Shown here one piece after another: positions 1 through 6,061 of a stretch of 28,218 bases of DNA. The notes under the pieces are model-generated. The model did not search any database and had not been told where the DNA came from. It saw only the letters and a list, made by a program, of their open reading frames with translations. Position numbers and translations under genes: made by a program. The stretch is taken from positions 1 to 28,218 of the IMG/VR virus record IMGVR_UViG_3300030329_002504. The stretch is one strand, 5' to 3'. Each line of letters starts with the position of its first letter. The stretch's first letter is position 1. Source of the DNA: a virus.

Positions 1-2
1 TG

Positions 3-92
3 GATCGGTTAAGGCTGTTAGGCAATGGAGTAGTGCCGGATACGGCAGAGGTAGCTTTTAGGACTTTGTACAAGGAGTTGATGAATGACTGA
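3..92 (+). CDS. DNA (cytosine-5) methyltransferase, C-terminal fragment
   Basis: This reading frame is open from the left edge and ends at TGA 90-92, so only the last 29 residues are present. The segment RLRLLGNGVVPDTAEVAF matches the conserved C-terminal motif (motif X region) of phage and bacterial C5-cytosine methyltransferases, where an LGN(A/G)VVP block precedes the last helix. In that family the C-terminus packs against the S-adenosylmethionine-binding core. A phage copy would normally methylate its own DNA against host restriction. The catalytic PCQ and ENV motifs lie outside the window, so activity cannot be judged. Its end overlaps the start of the next small gene (ATG at 85), which suggests coupled translation. 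The family call rests on one short but distinctive motif. Confidence 0.7.
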   Translation, partial: DRLRLLGNGVVPDTAEVAFRTLYKELMND

Positions 93-204
93 CGCAGACC
101 ACGAAGCCGAAATGCGGCACATGGACTACATGGGGTTTGAGCATGAGGACGATTATTGCAACGAGTGTGCGAACTTTGGGTGTACGTGTGAGGAGGCGGA
201 ATGA
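85..204 (+). CDS. small Cys-rich hypothetical protein (39 aa)
   Basis: ATG 85 to TGA 202-204 encodes 39 residues. It overlaps the methyltransferase end by 8 bases and the next gene by 4 (ATGA). The N-terminal half is acidic and rich in His and Met. The C-terminal half has a compact cluster, CNECANFGCTC, with four cysteines in 11 residues, which could bind one zinc ion together with nearby histidines. No family is recognised. Support for a real gene is the overlap with real genes on both sides and the GGAG-type site (AAGGAG, 71-76) at suitable spacing. Function is unknown; a small regulatory or host-takeover protein is possible but is inference. Confidence 0.5.
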   Translation: MTDADHEAEMRHMDYMGFEHEDDYCNECANFGCTCEEAE

Positions 205-413
205 AACCTGAACCCACGCAACCCCTCACCCTCACCATCAACGGCAGCGAGGAGGAGTTGCGGCACTACTTAAAGTCAACCCATTACCACAGCATCCTGT
301 GGAACTTGGAGGGTCAGTGCCGGAATAAATTAAAGCACGGGCATGATTTTGAGAATGCCGATGAGGTGTTGAGGTGGGTGCGAAGTTTTATGATCAACTT
401 GGAGGAAGAATGA
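201..413 (+). CDS. conserved small phage protein (70 aa)
   Basis: This 70-residue protein starts at ATG 201, overlapping the previous stop by 4 bases, with GAGGAGG at 190-196 close upstream. Its central pattern (YHSILWNLEGQCRNKLKHG) resembles a small protein found widely in phages, where a 'YkSvLWdLDqhLRnqlKyG' block follows a short beta-strand region and a charged helix follows it. Here the N-terminus is the predicted strand (LTLTINGSEEEL) and the C-terminus a helix (DEVLRWVRSFMINLEEE). The family has no established function that I know of. It usually sits among replication genes, as here. The next gene begins at ATG 410, overlapping its TGA by 4 bases. Confidence 0.65.
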   Translation: MKPEPTQPLTLTINGSEEELRHYLKSTHYHSILWNLEGQCRNKLKHGHDFENADEVLRWVRSFMINLEEE

Positions 414-532
414 AAAAGCGGGAACCTTGGGAGAACTATAACCTCGCCACGGAGGTAGGGGGAATAATCATAGCCTTGTCACCACTGGCTTTTGCCGTGC
501 TGTGGATTTTAAGGGGGTGCGCCAGTGCCTAA
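410..532 (+). CDS. small single-span membrane protein (40 aa)
   Basis: ATG 410 to TAA 530-532 encodes 40 residues, with GGAGGAAG just upstream inside the previous gene. The N-terminus is charged (MKKREPWENYNLATE). Residues 17-34 form one hydrophobic helix (VGGIIIALSPLAFAVLWI), and the short tail ends in RGCASA. The one cysteine comes after the hydrophobic segment, so the helix looks like a membrane anchor and not a clear lipoprotein signal. Its end overlaps the following nuclease gene (GTG 525) by 8 bases. No family is recognised. Small early membrane proteins of phages often act on host envelope or exclusion functions, but nothing here shows that. Confidence 0.5.
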   Translation: MKKREPWENYNLATEVGGIIIALSPLAFAVLWILRGCASA

Positions 533-869
533 CTCACGAGCCAAGGGCAAGCGCCGGGAGCGGGAGCTGGCCCGCCTGTTTACGGACGAGGGTTACCCTG
601 CGAAGCGTGGTGGATTCATGCAGGTCAGGGCCGGGGCCAGCGAGGGCGCGGATGTCTTATGTGACTCCCTCCCCTGGCTGCATGTTGAGGCGAAGGGGCA
701 TAAAACTTTTATGGGGGCCAAGCTGCGGGCCGCCATCGAGCAGGCCGAGCGTGACCGCAAGGTCAACACGCTGGCATCCGTGTGGCACAAGGAGGATCAC
801 TCCCCCTGGTACGTCACCATGGAGGCACATGACCTGTTCCGAATTATTCGCGGCGAGTTTTTAACCTAA
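525..869 (+). CDS. PD-(D/E)XK endonuclease, Holliday junction resolvase-like
   Basis: This 114-residue protein is in the size range of small phage and archaeal-type resolvases. The N-terminal helix KGKRRERELARLF holds the conserved Glu (E12/E14). It is followed by a Gly-rich strand region, then D43 (GADV) and E55-A-K57 (HVEAKGHK), which form the PD-(D/E)XK metal site. A helix with Q73 (AIEQAERD) and the strand PWYVTM complete the fold. In the family these enzymes cut branched DNA such as four-way junctions and may resolve replication intermediates before packaging. The start is GTG 525, the first codon that gives the full conserved N-terminus, and it overlaps the previous gene by 8 bases. A general VRR-NUC-like nuclease is the main alternative. 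Confidence 0.75.
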   Translation: MPNSRAKGKRRERELARLFTDEGYPAKRGGFMQVRAGASEGADVLCDSLPWLHVEAKGHKTFMGAKLRAAIEQAERDRKVNTLASVWHKEDHSPWYVTMEAHDLFRIIRGEFLT

Positions 870-887
870 ACCAAAGAAAGGAAACCC

Positions 888-1502
888 ATGGCAATAACAG
901 TAATGGGTGCCAACGAAGGCACCATGCAACGACAACTCCCCCCCGCAGAGAACCTACCGGCACGGTGTGTGCAGATTGTGGACCTCGGCACACAGGAGGA
1001 GGAATGGAGCGGGGAGAAGTCCCTGAAACGTAAAATACGGCTCACCTGGGAGCTGCCCACGGTGGAGTTTACCGGGCAGGAGGGGGATACTTGGAACCCC
1101 ATTATCTCCAAGGAATACACGGCAAGCCTCCACGAGAAGGCCACGCTTCGCAAGCACCTCGAAAGCTGGCGCGGCAAGCCCTTTAACAGCACGGAACTGG
1201 AAGGCTTCGATGTCGGCAAGCTGCTGGACAAGACCTGCATGGTACAGGTGGGGCATAAGCAAAAGGCCACCGGGGGTGAGTACGCCGTCATTGCCAATAT
1301 CTCCAAGCTGCCCAAGGGCATGGACTGCCCGGATCGCGTGCGGGACCTCATGGAATACTCCGCCGATGAAGGTGACACGGACACGTACCGCGGGTTCCCT
1401 GACTGGCTCAAGGAACGCATCGCAGCCAGCCCGGAGTTCGCGAAGGGCAAAAAAAAAGGAACCAACACCGACCACGAGCCAAGCGAGGCGGTGCCGTTCT
1501 AA
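888..1502 (+). CDS. single-stranded DNA-binding-like phage protein
   Basis: This 204-residue protein is preceded by an AAGAAAGGAAA site. The core follows a pattern shared by many phage replication proteins: an N-terminal strand (ARCVQIVDLG), KRKIRLTWELP, a block YTASLHEKATLRKHLESWRG, then ELEGFDVGKLLDKTCMVQV and the strand EYAVIANISKLPKG, consistent with an OB-fold. The tail is charged and disordered and ends in SEAVPF, resembling the acidic tip of bacterial SSB (DDDIPF) that recruits partner proteins. Its place just before an exonuclease and a primase/helicase pair supports a role in coating single-stranded DNA. The OB-fold assignment is inference. A stop-proximal hairpin (1507-1538) follows the gene. 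Confidence 0.6.
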   Translation: MAITVMGANEGTMQRQLPPAENLPARCVQIVDLGTQEEEWSGEKSLKRKIRLTWELPTVEFTGQEGDTWNPIISKEYTASLHEKATLRKHLESWRGKPFNSTELEGFDVGKLLDKTCMVQVGHKQKATGGEYAVIANISKLPKGMDCPDRVRDLMEYSADEGDTDTYRGFPDWLKERIAASPEFAKGKKKGTNTDHEPSEAVPF

Positions 1503-1506
1503 TAAC

Positions 1507-1538
1507 CCTCGGGGAGGATAAAAACAAACTCCCCGAGG
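1507..1538 (+). terminator. 10-bp hairpin after the SSB-like gene
   Basis: CCTCGGGGAG (1507-1516) and CTCCCCGAGG (1529-1538) form a perfect 10-bp stem with a 12-base A-rich loop, starting a few bases after the TAA at 1500-1502. Only a weak T-rich stretch follows (1541-1550), so it may be an inefficient terminator, an mRNA 3'-end stabiliser or an RNase site. Two smaller hairpins follow in the same 190-bp intergenic region, at 1551-1564 (GGGCC/GGCCC) and 1625-1650 (CCCCGG/CCGGGG, then TGCGCCTTGTTATTT). Confidence 0.5.
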
Positions 1539-1656
1539 ACTTTGATATTTGGGCCTAGCGGCCCACAGGGCGCAGGGGATTGCGGCGGTGCCTCGAATGT
1601 TCACTGGTTATTGTATCACCCCCGCCCCGGATAATCGCATAAAGCCGGGGTGCGCC

Positions 1657-1674
1657 TTGTTATTTAAATAACAA
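1657..1674. promoter_or_regulatory. 18-bp perfect palindrome upstream of exonuclease gene
   Basis: TTGTTATTTAAATAACAA is its own reverse complement over 18 bases. It is AT-only at the centre, in otherwise GC-rich DNA, and ends 18 bases before the ATG at 1693. The two-fold symmetry and position suit a dimeric repressor or activator site, or a melting region for a promoter. No clear -35/-10 pair is visible. The ribosome-binding site (GAGAGG, 1680-1685) lies just downstream. Confidence 0.4.
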
Positions 1675-1692
1675 TCAAGAGAGGATTTCAGG

Positions 1693-2508
1693 ATGTCTAT
1701 TATGATAAAAGGCCCGGATGTGGATGAACAAATCCGGGGACGCACCAGTGGCTCCGAGTCAGCGCACTGGTACAAGGGTGATGGCTCACCGGCGCACCGA
1801 AAGGAGAACGGCCAACCCACCACCCTGCGGGAGGCGCGGCGGGAGAAGAAGGAGACCGGCACGGGGCTGTTCCCGAGTGTCACCAGTGTCCTTAAAATTC
1901 TTGAAAAAGATGCCTTAAACCGCTGGAAAATAAGGGAAAATCTCAAGGCAGCGTGGGATCACCGGCAGTTCGCCGGCACCCTCGATGAGTGGCTGGACGT
2001 GGTCCTGGAACAGGCCAGCAGCAAGTCCAGGACTGCCGCGGGGTTCGGCACCCGGTTCCATGAGGCCGTGTGGCTGCACAATGTCGGCATGCCCGTGGTG
2101 TGTGATGATGAGGTGCGGCCTTATTTAAATAAGTACCTCGAATGGTTTAATGAACGGGTGGACAGGGTGCTGGAGGCGGAAAAGGTTATTGTCTCGGAGC
2201 TAGGCTTTGCCGGCACCCGTGATGCTGTTATGAAAATTGACGGGGAGGTGACGGTGGTGGACTTCAAGACCCAGACCGTGGACCCCAAGTATGGGGCAAG
2301 GGCGTGGCCCGAGCATGCCCTCCAGCTCGCCGCCTACCGCAGTGTGCGACGCCGCAAGGCGAGGTGCATGAATTTAATAATTAACTCCGTGGAGCCTTCC
2401 GCGCCACACGAGCATTGGTGGAAGGAGGAGGACCTAAAGAAGGCTTGGGCTGAATTTAAGTGGTGCCTCAAGTTGTGGCAGAGTCGAAAGAAATATAGGC
2501 CGAGGTAA
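1693..2508 (+). CDS. RecB/Cas4-like PD-(D/E)XK exonuclease
   Basis: This 271-residue protein shows the RecB-type nuclease core. H123 lies in RFHEAVW, D177 in GTRDAVMKID, D190-F-K192 in VVDFKTQ, and the QxxxY motif is Q211-LAA-Y215. These metal-binding and QxxxY residues are typical of the Cas4/RecB exonuclease branch, which degrades or resects DNA ends. The N-terminal 60 residues are charged and probably disordered. The C-terminus is a Lys/Arg/Trp-rich helix that could touch DNA. Beside an SSB-like protein, primase and helicase, a role in recombination-dependent replication or DNA-end processing is likely. No RecT/Erf-type annealing protein is recognised in the window. The start is ATG 1693 with GAGAGG eight bases upstream. 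Confidence 0.8.
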   Translation: MSIMIKGPDVDEQIRGRTSGSESAHWYKGDGSPAHRKENGQPTTLREARREKKETGTGLFPSVTSVLKILEKDALNRWKIRENLKAAWDHRQFAGTLDEWLDVVLEQASSKSRTAAGFGTRFHEAVWLHNVGMPVVCDDEVRPYLNKYLEWFNERVDRVLEAEKVIVSELGFAGTRDAVMKIDGEVTVVDFKTQTVDPKYGARAWPEHALQLAAYRSVRRRKARCMNLIINSVEPSAPHEHWWKEEDLKKAWAEFKWCLKLWQSRKKYRPR

Positions 2509-2511
2509 AGG

Positions 2512-2697
2512 ATGGAAGTTCTCACAGAGCAGGAACCTCCCGAGCCGGGGATGGTGCTGGTGAAGTACACAAGGGACGGGTACATCGTTCGATGCTGGCA
2601 CCAGCCCGACACGGTGCCGGACCGGAAGGCGTTGGGGGCAATTATTAGAAGCGAAGTTTTCAGGAGGGAAAAGGATGGGGAGCAAACAGACGACTGA
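2512..2697 (+). CDS. hypothetical protein (61 aa)
   Basis: This small acidic protein starts 3 bases after the exonuclease stop and overlaps the primase start by 23 bases, which supports it as a coupled operon gene. The N-terminus (EPPEPGMVLVKYTRDGYIVRCWHQPD) suggests a small beta domain. The C-terminus (KALGAIIRSEVFRREKD) suggests a helix. I recognise no family or catalytic motif. Shine-Dalgarno support is modest (GAGG and AAAGG just upstream). Confidence 0.5.
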   Translation: MEVLTEQEPPEPGMVLVKYTRDGYIVRCWHQPDTVPDRKALGAIIRSEVFRREKDGEQTDD

Positions 2698-3655
2698 GGA
2701 GGTGTTGGGGGCCGTGGATTGGCTCAACGACTGGGAGGGGAACGCGACGTGTCCAGGGCAGGATCTCCACTCCCATCGCACTGGCCCACGGGATTGCCGG
2801 GTGTACCTCGACAAGGTTCCCACCATTTATTGTGTACACCAGTCCTGCCTCGGGGAAGTGGAGAAGGCCAACCGACAGTTGCGTAAGGTTCTCTGCAACC
2901 AGGACACAGGGAGCCTTACTTTTAAGGGGAGCCAATTAGCGGGTGGCTTTATTCCAGTCACCAAGGCCCACTACAGCCCAAAGGATCGCCGGGAGTATCT
3001 TCGGCGCAAGTCCAGGGAGCGCCAGCTCAAGTCGGCCGGGCGCAAGCAACTGGAACGGATCCTGAATGACCCGGTTTACCAGTGGGAGTATGACCAGATT
3101 CTGGCTGACTCCCCACTGGCCCCCGGCCATGAACCCATTGAGGATTGGCACCTCTTTCTGGGGCTGTTTGAGGGAATGGAGGGCAGTCTTTGGTGCGGCG
3201 ATGTCACGGACTCGGGACAGGAACATCATTCGGAGAACTTTAAGCCCACCGACGAGTGGTTGCTGTCCCCGGAGCCTCCCGGTGCCTTTACGTGCAGCGC
3301 CCTTTTTGCGCCGGGGACAACATCCCGGCGCAACGCAAACGTGACGAGCCGGCCCTATCTGGTCATGGAGAGCGACAAGCTCACCAAGGGGCAGATGGGG
3401 GCCGTTTTACGGTGGTTCAATGTCGGCATGCACTGGCCGCTCCGGGCCATTATCGACACCGGCGGGAAGAGCCTGCACGGGTGGATGGACATGCCACCCC
3501 AGGAGTGGCTGCCGGAGTTGCAAATCATTGTTGAGGCCATGGATATGGACCCCGCCATGCTCAAGCCTTCCCAACCCGTGCGCCTTCCCGGTGTGCCACG
3601 CAACAACAAATTTCAACGCCTCATCTACTATGCGCCACGCCATCAATCCCGCTGA
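2675..3655 (+). CDS. DNA primase, zinc-finger-like N-terminus and AEP-type catalytic core
   Basis: The protein has 326 residues, with AGGAGGG upstream of ATG 2675. Residues 26-58 carry Cys/His ligands (C26, H32, C41, C53, H55, C58 in PTIYCVHQSC) resembling a primase zinc finger. A charged linker rich in Arg/Lys follows. The C-terminal third matches an archaeo-eukaryotic primase core: YLVMESD (E232, D234) as motif I, D261 in IIDTGG, the SLH motif with H268 (GGKSLHGW), and R303 in RLPGVPR near the end. Such proteins make primers at phage forks. It is followed directly by its likely helicase partner, which overlaps it by 26 bases, a split version of the fused primase-helicases of other phages. 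The exact AEP subfamily is uncertain. Confidence 0.7.
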   Translation: MGSKQTTEEVLGAVDWLNDWEGNATCPGQDLHSHRTGPRDCRVYLDKVPTIYCVHQSCLGEVEKANRQLRKVLCNQDTGSLTFKGSQLAGGFIPVTKAHYSPKDRREYLRRKSRERQLKSAGRKQLERILNDPVYQWEYDQILADSPLAPGHEPIEDWHLFLGLFEGMEGSLWCGDVTDSGQEHHSENFKPTDEWLLSPEPPGAFTCSALFAPGTTSRRNANVTSRPYLVMESDKLTKGQMGAVLRWFNVGMHWPLRAIIDTGGKSLHGWMDMPPQEWLPELQIIVEAMDMDPAMLKPSQPVRLPGVPRNNKFQRLIYYAPRHQSR

Positions 3656-4640
3656 TTTTCTGCTAGGAGCATCCCTCCTGCCGCCCATCAAGGCCGCCAA
3701 CGAACTCACCCACACCGACCCCATCCTGCCCCCGGAACTCATCCATGGGGTGCTGCACCAGGGTAGCAAGATGATTATGGGCGGTGCCAGTAAGGGCCGT
3801 AAAACGTGGATGCTTATGGACTTGGCCATCTGTGTGTCCGAGGGGCTGCACTGGTGGGGTTTTCCCACAACTCAAACACCAGTCTTGTACCTCAATTTGG
3901 AGATTCAGGAGCCTTTTGCAGCCAAAAGACTGAACTCACTCAAGGCCAGCCGGGAGATTCAGGACCTACCCAATCTCAAGTTGTGGAACCTGCGCGGCTA
4001 CGCCGCCCCACTCGAAGAGTTGACGCCAAAGATTACCGAGCAACTCACCCACCACAATGTCGGTCTGCTCATCCTGGACCCACTCTACAAGGTCCTCGGG
4101 GACACCGAGGAGAACGCCAACACCGACATGGCTCTGCTCCTGAACAACCTTGAGAGCATCGCCGTGCAACACGGTTGCGCCGTGGTTTTTGCACATCATT
4201 TTCGCAAGGGTGGCCCCAGTGATGGGGCCGCCATGGATCGCATGAGTGGCGCCGGGGTGCTGGCCCGCGACCCTGACAGCATTGTCACAATGCAGGACCA
4301 CGAGGATGAGGATTGCGTGGTGGTGGACATGACCCTGCGCAATTTTCCCCCCATCAACCCTTTTGGGATGTCCTGGGAGTTCCCTGTTTTCAACCGAAAT
4401 GACGACATTGATACCAGTAAACTCCGCGGGAAGGGTGGGCAGAAGGCTAAAGTGTCAACCCAGCAAGTCGCCAATTTGATCCCGTTCAGGGATGGGGTGA
4501 CAAAAAAGGAGCTGGTGGGAAAGATCATGGATGACATGGGGGTGTGTGACAGGTCTGCCTACAGGTATGTCAAGGCCGCCCTGGACAAGGGTGACATCAA
4601 GATGTCGCCAGCCGGAGGCTGTTTGGTCCGTGGGGATTAG
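3630..4640 (+). CDS. RepA-like RecA-fold helicase/ATPase
   Basis: The protein has 336 residues from ATG 3630, overlapping the primase end by 26 bases. The phosphate-binding loop is GGASKGRKT (residues 51-59), with Arg in place of the last Gly of the usual GxxxxGK(S/T). Related phage AAA_25/RepA-like ATPases show comparable GGSKxxKTW loops. The segment VLYLNLEI follows, then Walker B GLLILDP with D150, and VVFAHHFRKG resembles the sensor region of hexameric RepA/DnaB-type helicases. The last ~60 residues (VTKKELVGKIMDD to YRYVKAALDKG) look like a winged helix for DNA binding. The likely job is the replicative helicase or loader working with the primase. The frame is open further upstream, but that part is antiparallel to no known family and overlaps the primase core. 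Confidence 0.75.
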   Translation: MRHAINPADFLLGASLLPPIKAANELTHTDPILPPELIHGVLHQGSKMIMGGASKGRKTWMLMDLAICVSEGLHWWGFPTTQTPVLYLNLEIQEPFAAKRLNSLKASREIQDLPNLKLWNLRGYAAPLEELTPKITEQLTHHNVGLLILDPLYKVLGDTEENANTDMALLLNNLESIAVQHGCAVVFAHHFRKGGPSDGAAMDRMSGAGVLARDPDSIVTMQDHEDEDCVVVDMTLRNFPPINPFGMSWEFPVFNRNDDIDTSKLRGKGGQKAKVSTQQVANLIPFRDGVTKKELVGKIMDDMGVCDRSAYRYVKAALDKGDIKMSPAGGCLVRGD

Positions 4641-4790
4641 GTTCTGTCAACATGCTGAAAACATGCTTCCATTTTGTCGCCATGTCTGTGTTTTGACAGC
4701 CCACATGGGACTAGTATCGTCCCGCGCCCCCGTGGGCGGGACTAGTCCCATGACAGTGGCATTTTTGTCATTTTGACAGTTGACAGAACC
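4640..4790. repeat. nested inverted repeats, candidate replication origin
   Basis: An outer 12-bp perfect inverted repeat, GGTTCTGTCAAC (4640-4651) and GTTGACAGAACC (4779-4790), encloses an inner perfect one, CATGGGACTAGT (4704-4715) and ACTAGTCCCATG (4741-4752). The innermost arm is CCCGC/GCGGG (4721-4725, 4736-4740). The left arm begins on the last base of the helicase stop codon. This opens the 438-bp stretch (4641-5078) that is the longest gene-free part of the window. Its position right after primase and helicase genes and its symmetry fit an origin or replication-initiator site. No flanking target duplication is visible. Confidence 0.5.
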
Positions 4791-4810
4791 CTTTAGGGTG
4801 TCGCTGTCAA
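4644..4810. repeat. TTGACAG heptamer cluster (iteron-like)
   Basis: TTGACAG or its complement CTGTCAA occurs five times: 4644-4650 (-), 4693-4699 (+), 4773-4779 (+), 4780-4786 (+, directly abutting the previous copy) and 4804-4810 (-). Shorter TGACA/TGTCA matches lie at 4751-4755, 4766-4770 and 4909-4913. Repeated short sites in both orientations are typical of initiator-binding iterons or repressor sites. TTGACA is also a -35 consensus, but none of the copies has a good -10 at 16-18 bases. Confidence 0.5.
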
Positions 4811-4873
4811 AATCGGCAAAAAATACCATGGGGTAAATAGGGGTGAAATGGTGGCTTCCAGGGTGGTCTTTGG

Positions 4874-4908
4874 CTTTTCTCACCTACCCTCAAGGTGGGT
4901 GAGAAAAG
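4874..4908. other. 15-bp hairpin in the non-coding region
   Basis: CTTTTCTCACCTACC (4874-4888) pairs with GGTGGGTGAGAAAAG (4894-4908) over 15 positions with one G-U pair and a 5-base loop CTCAA. No T-run follows on either strand, so a standard intrinsic terminator is unlikely. In this context it could be part of an origin (a single-strand initiation or primase start structure) or an mRNA-processing hairpin. Confidence 0.5.
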
Positions 4909-4968
4909 TGACAGGGCGGTGAAGGGCGGCAAGGTGGCCCCGCTGCCTCCAAGGATTGCCGGGGAGCA

Positions 4969-5097
4969 GTGTTAACACCTTGCCCAAAACCAAGAGTTGA
5001 CCCCTCAGTCCATTTCAGGGATGTTCAGCCTCAGTTGGTGTTAACACCCCAGATTGCGCTGTAGGGCGTTGGGGAGTCATGGCGGGTGTTTACACCC
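4969..5097. promoter_or_regulatory. three GTGTTWACAC palindromes, putative operators
   Basis: GTGTTAACAC is present at 4969-4978 and 5038-5047, the latter extended to the 12-base palindrome GGTGTTAACACC at 5037-5048. A third copy, GTGTTTACAC, lies at 5086-5095 inside the extended palindrome-like GGGTGTTTACACCC (5084-5097), which is inside the first codons of the gene starting at 5079. Three copies of one two-fold symmetric site around a gene start are typical of repressor operators or an autoregulated promoter. Confidence 0.5.
4997..5025 (+). promoter_or_regulatory. possible sigma70-type promoter for the 5079 operon
   Basis: TTGACC (4997-5002) is 5/6 to the -35 consensus. After a 17-base spacer comes GATGTT (5020-5025), only 3/6 to the -10. 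It lies between the palindromes at 4969 and 5037, so a repressor there could block it, which raises its plausibility. The weak -10 keeps confidence low. Confidence 0.3.
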
Positions 5098-5378
5098 TAC
5101 AGACATCAAAATGGCTTAGAGGGCCATTTACGGGCCAAAGAGAGGTACTTGTGGAGATTACAGGGACAAAGCAAAGGCTGCACACCTTCAAAATTGCCGC
5201 GGAGTGCTTTTTTTGCGGCCGCGCATACCTGGCCAATGTGCAGCGCCTCCCTTTGCCCCCGGATGGCCAGGAAAGTGCCAAAACGGATCACTGGGTGGCC
5301 CTGGTGCGACTTTCACAGGTTCAAAGAGTGGATCACGTCTGCCCGGCGTGCTGGAACGCAATTGAGGAGGAAATTTGA
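5079..5378 (+). CDS. hypothetical protein with paired CxxC motifs (99 aa)
   Basis: ATG 5079 is preceded by GGGGAG. The protein has two CxxC pairs, CFFCGR near residue 45 and CPACW near residue 89, spaced as in a treble-clef or ribbon-type zinc-binding domain with an insert of about 40 residues. The N-terminal part is a likely beta region (REVLVEITGTKQRLHTFKIAAE). No specific family is recognised. A nucleic-acid-binding or regulatory role is plausible because of the zinc-site pattern, and a palindromic operator-like site overlaps its start codon region (5084-5097), as in autoregulated genes. The next gene begins one base before its stop ends (TGATG). Confidence 0.5.
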   Translation: MAGVYTLQTSKWLRGPFTGQREVLVEITGTKQRLHTFKIAAECFFCGRAYLANVQRLPLPPDGQESAKTDHWVALVRLSQVQRVDHVCPACWNAIEEEI

Positions 5379-6034
5379 TGCCGTTATCTCAGTCGCAGGC
5401 GTCCAAGAATTTTCGGGAGAAGACTAAAAATGAGGGTGTTCTCCCATCTGGAACTGATGAGGATGGGAATATCATCATTGTCCAGCCCAAAAGGGGACTG
5501 GGGTCACGGATGGAGGGCCATAAATACGAGGCCATTGTGCGGGATCTAGCCGAGGGCCATACCATTCTCGATGTCGCTGAAAAGTACCAGGTTGGTTCAT
5601 CACTGGTTCAGTTGCTGCGCAAGCGCCATTCTGATATTTGCCCCGGTCATCGACAATCCATGGTGACTCGCATGGAGCAGATGCGTGAGCAGTTGTCTGA
5701 GTCCATGCAAAATGACTTAAAAAAAGGAAAAATGCCCCCAGGCGTGAAACCCGTTGCTTTCGGCATCGTCACTGACAAATACTTGGCCGAAACGGGCCAA
5801 AATGTGCAAAAACACGAGCATTTACACGCTGTTTTGCCCCAGGACGACGTGAAAACCGCACTTTCTGGACTCACAGGAGACAAACAGCCTCCTGAGCATA
5901 CGCAAAACACGGAGAAAACCGTCGAAATTGATGCAAATGTACAAGAAATGCACAAAAACGACACTCCAGGCGTTAGCGATAAAGGGGGGGAGGGGGGTCA
6001 TGGGCAGCCGCGGCCGGAAGCGGCGACGGATTAG
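5378..6034 (+). CDS. helix-turn-helix DNA-binding protein, possible small terminase
   Basis: ATG 5378 overlaps the previous TGA by one base and has a strong GAGGAGG site (5364-5370); a TTG at 5375 is less likely. The 218 residues start with a disordered, charged segment. Residues ~50-88 (IVRDLAEGHTILDVAEKYQV then VQLLRKRH) form a classic helix-turn-helix. A long helix follows (MEQMREQLSESMQNDLKKG), with the block PVAFGIVTDKYLAETGQ, seen in HTH proteins of phages and bacteria that resemble small terminases. The last ~75 residues are low-complexity and hydrophilic. It may recognise the packaging site, but it lies 1.8 kb before the large terminase, farther than usual, so a transcription regulator is a real alternative. 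Confidence 0.5.
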   Translation: MPLSQSQASKNFREKTKNEGVLPSGTDEDGNIIIVQPKRGLGSRMEGHKYEAIVRDLAEGHTILDVAEKYQVGSSLVQLLRKRHSDICPGHRQSMVTRMEQMREQLSESMQNDLKKGKMPPGVKPVAFGIVTDKYLAETGQNVQKHEHLHAVLPQDDVKTALSGLTGDKQPPEHTQNTEKTVEIDANVQEMHKNDTPGVSDKGGEGGHGQPRPEAATD

Positions 6035-6052
6035 CCCCCTGACATTTTTTTT
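5991..6052 (+). terminator. possible terminator with T8 run
   Basis: AGGGGG (5991-5996) can pair with CCCCCT (6035-6040), enclosing a second stem GCCGC/GCGGC (6007-6011, 6020-6024). GACA and eight T residues follow (6045-6052). The left half lies in the end of the HTH gene. The stem is short with a long internal loop, so this is a weak intrinsic-terminator candidate; the T8 run is the longest T tract I noticed near a gene junction here. Confidence 0.3.
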
Positions 6053-6061
6053 GACAATGGC

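Noticed and set aside
866-1604. Long antisense ORFs opposite the SSB-like gene
   Set aside because: They mirror a well-supported + strand gene in GC-rich DNA, and no other gene in the window is on the - strand.
3420-3629. Upstream extension of the helicase frame to ATG 3420
   Set aside because: It overlaps the conserved catalytic part of the primase and adds Cys/Pro/Arg-rich sequence without family resemblance. ATG 3630 fits the start of the conserved protein.
4640-4790. A MITE or miniature transposon bounded by the 12-bp inverted repeats
   Set aside because: No flanking target-site duplication is seen, and the arms contain the TTGACAG heptamer that is repeated outside them too, which fits a protein-binding region better.
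4780-4810. Promoters starting at the TTGACA copies in the heptamer cluster
   Set aside because: None of the copies has a -10-like hexamer at suitable spacing. They look like protein-binding repeats.
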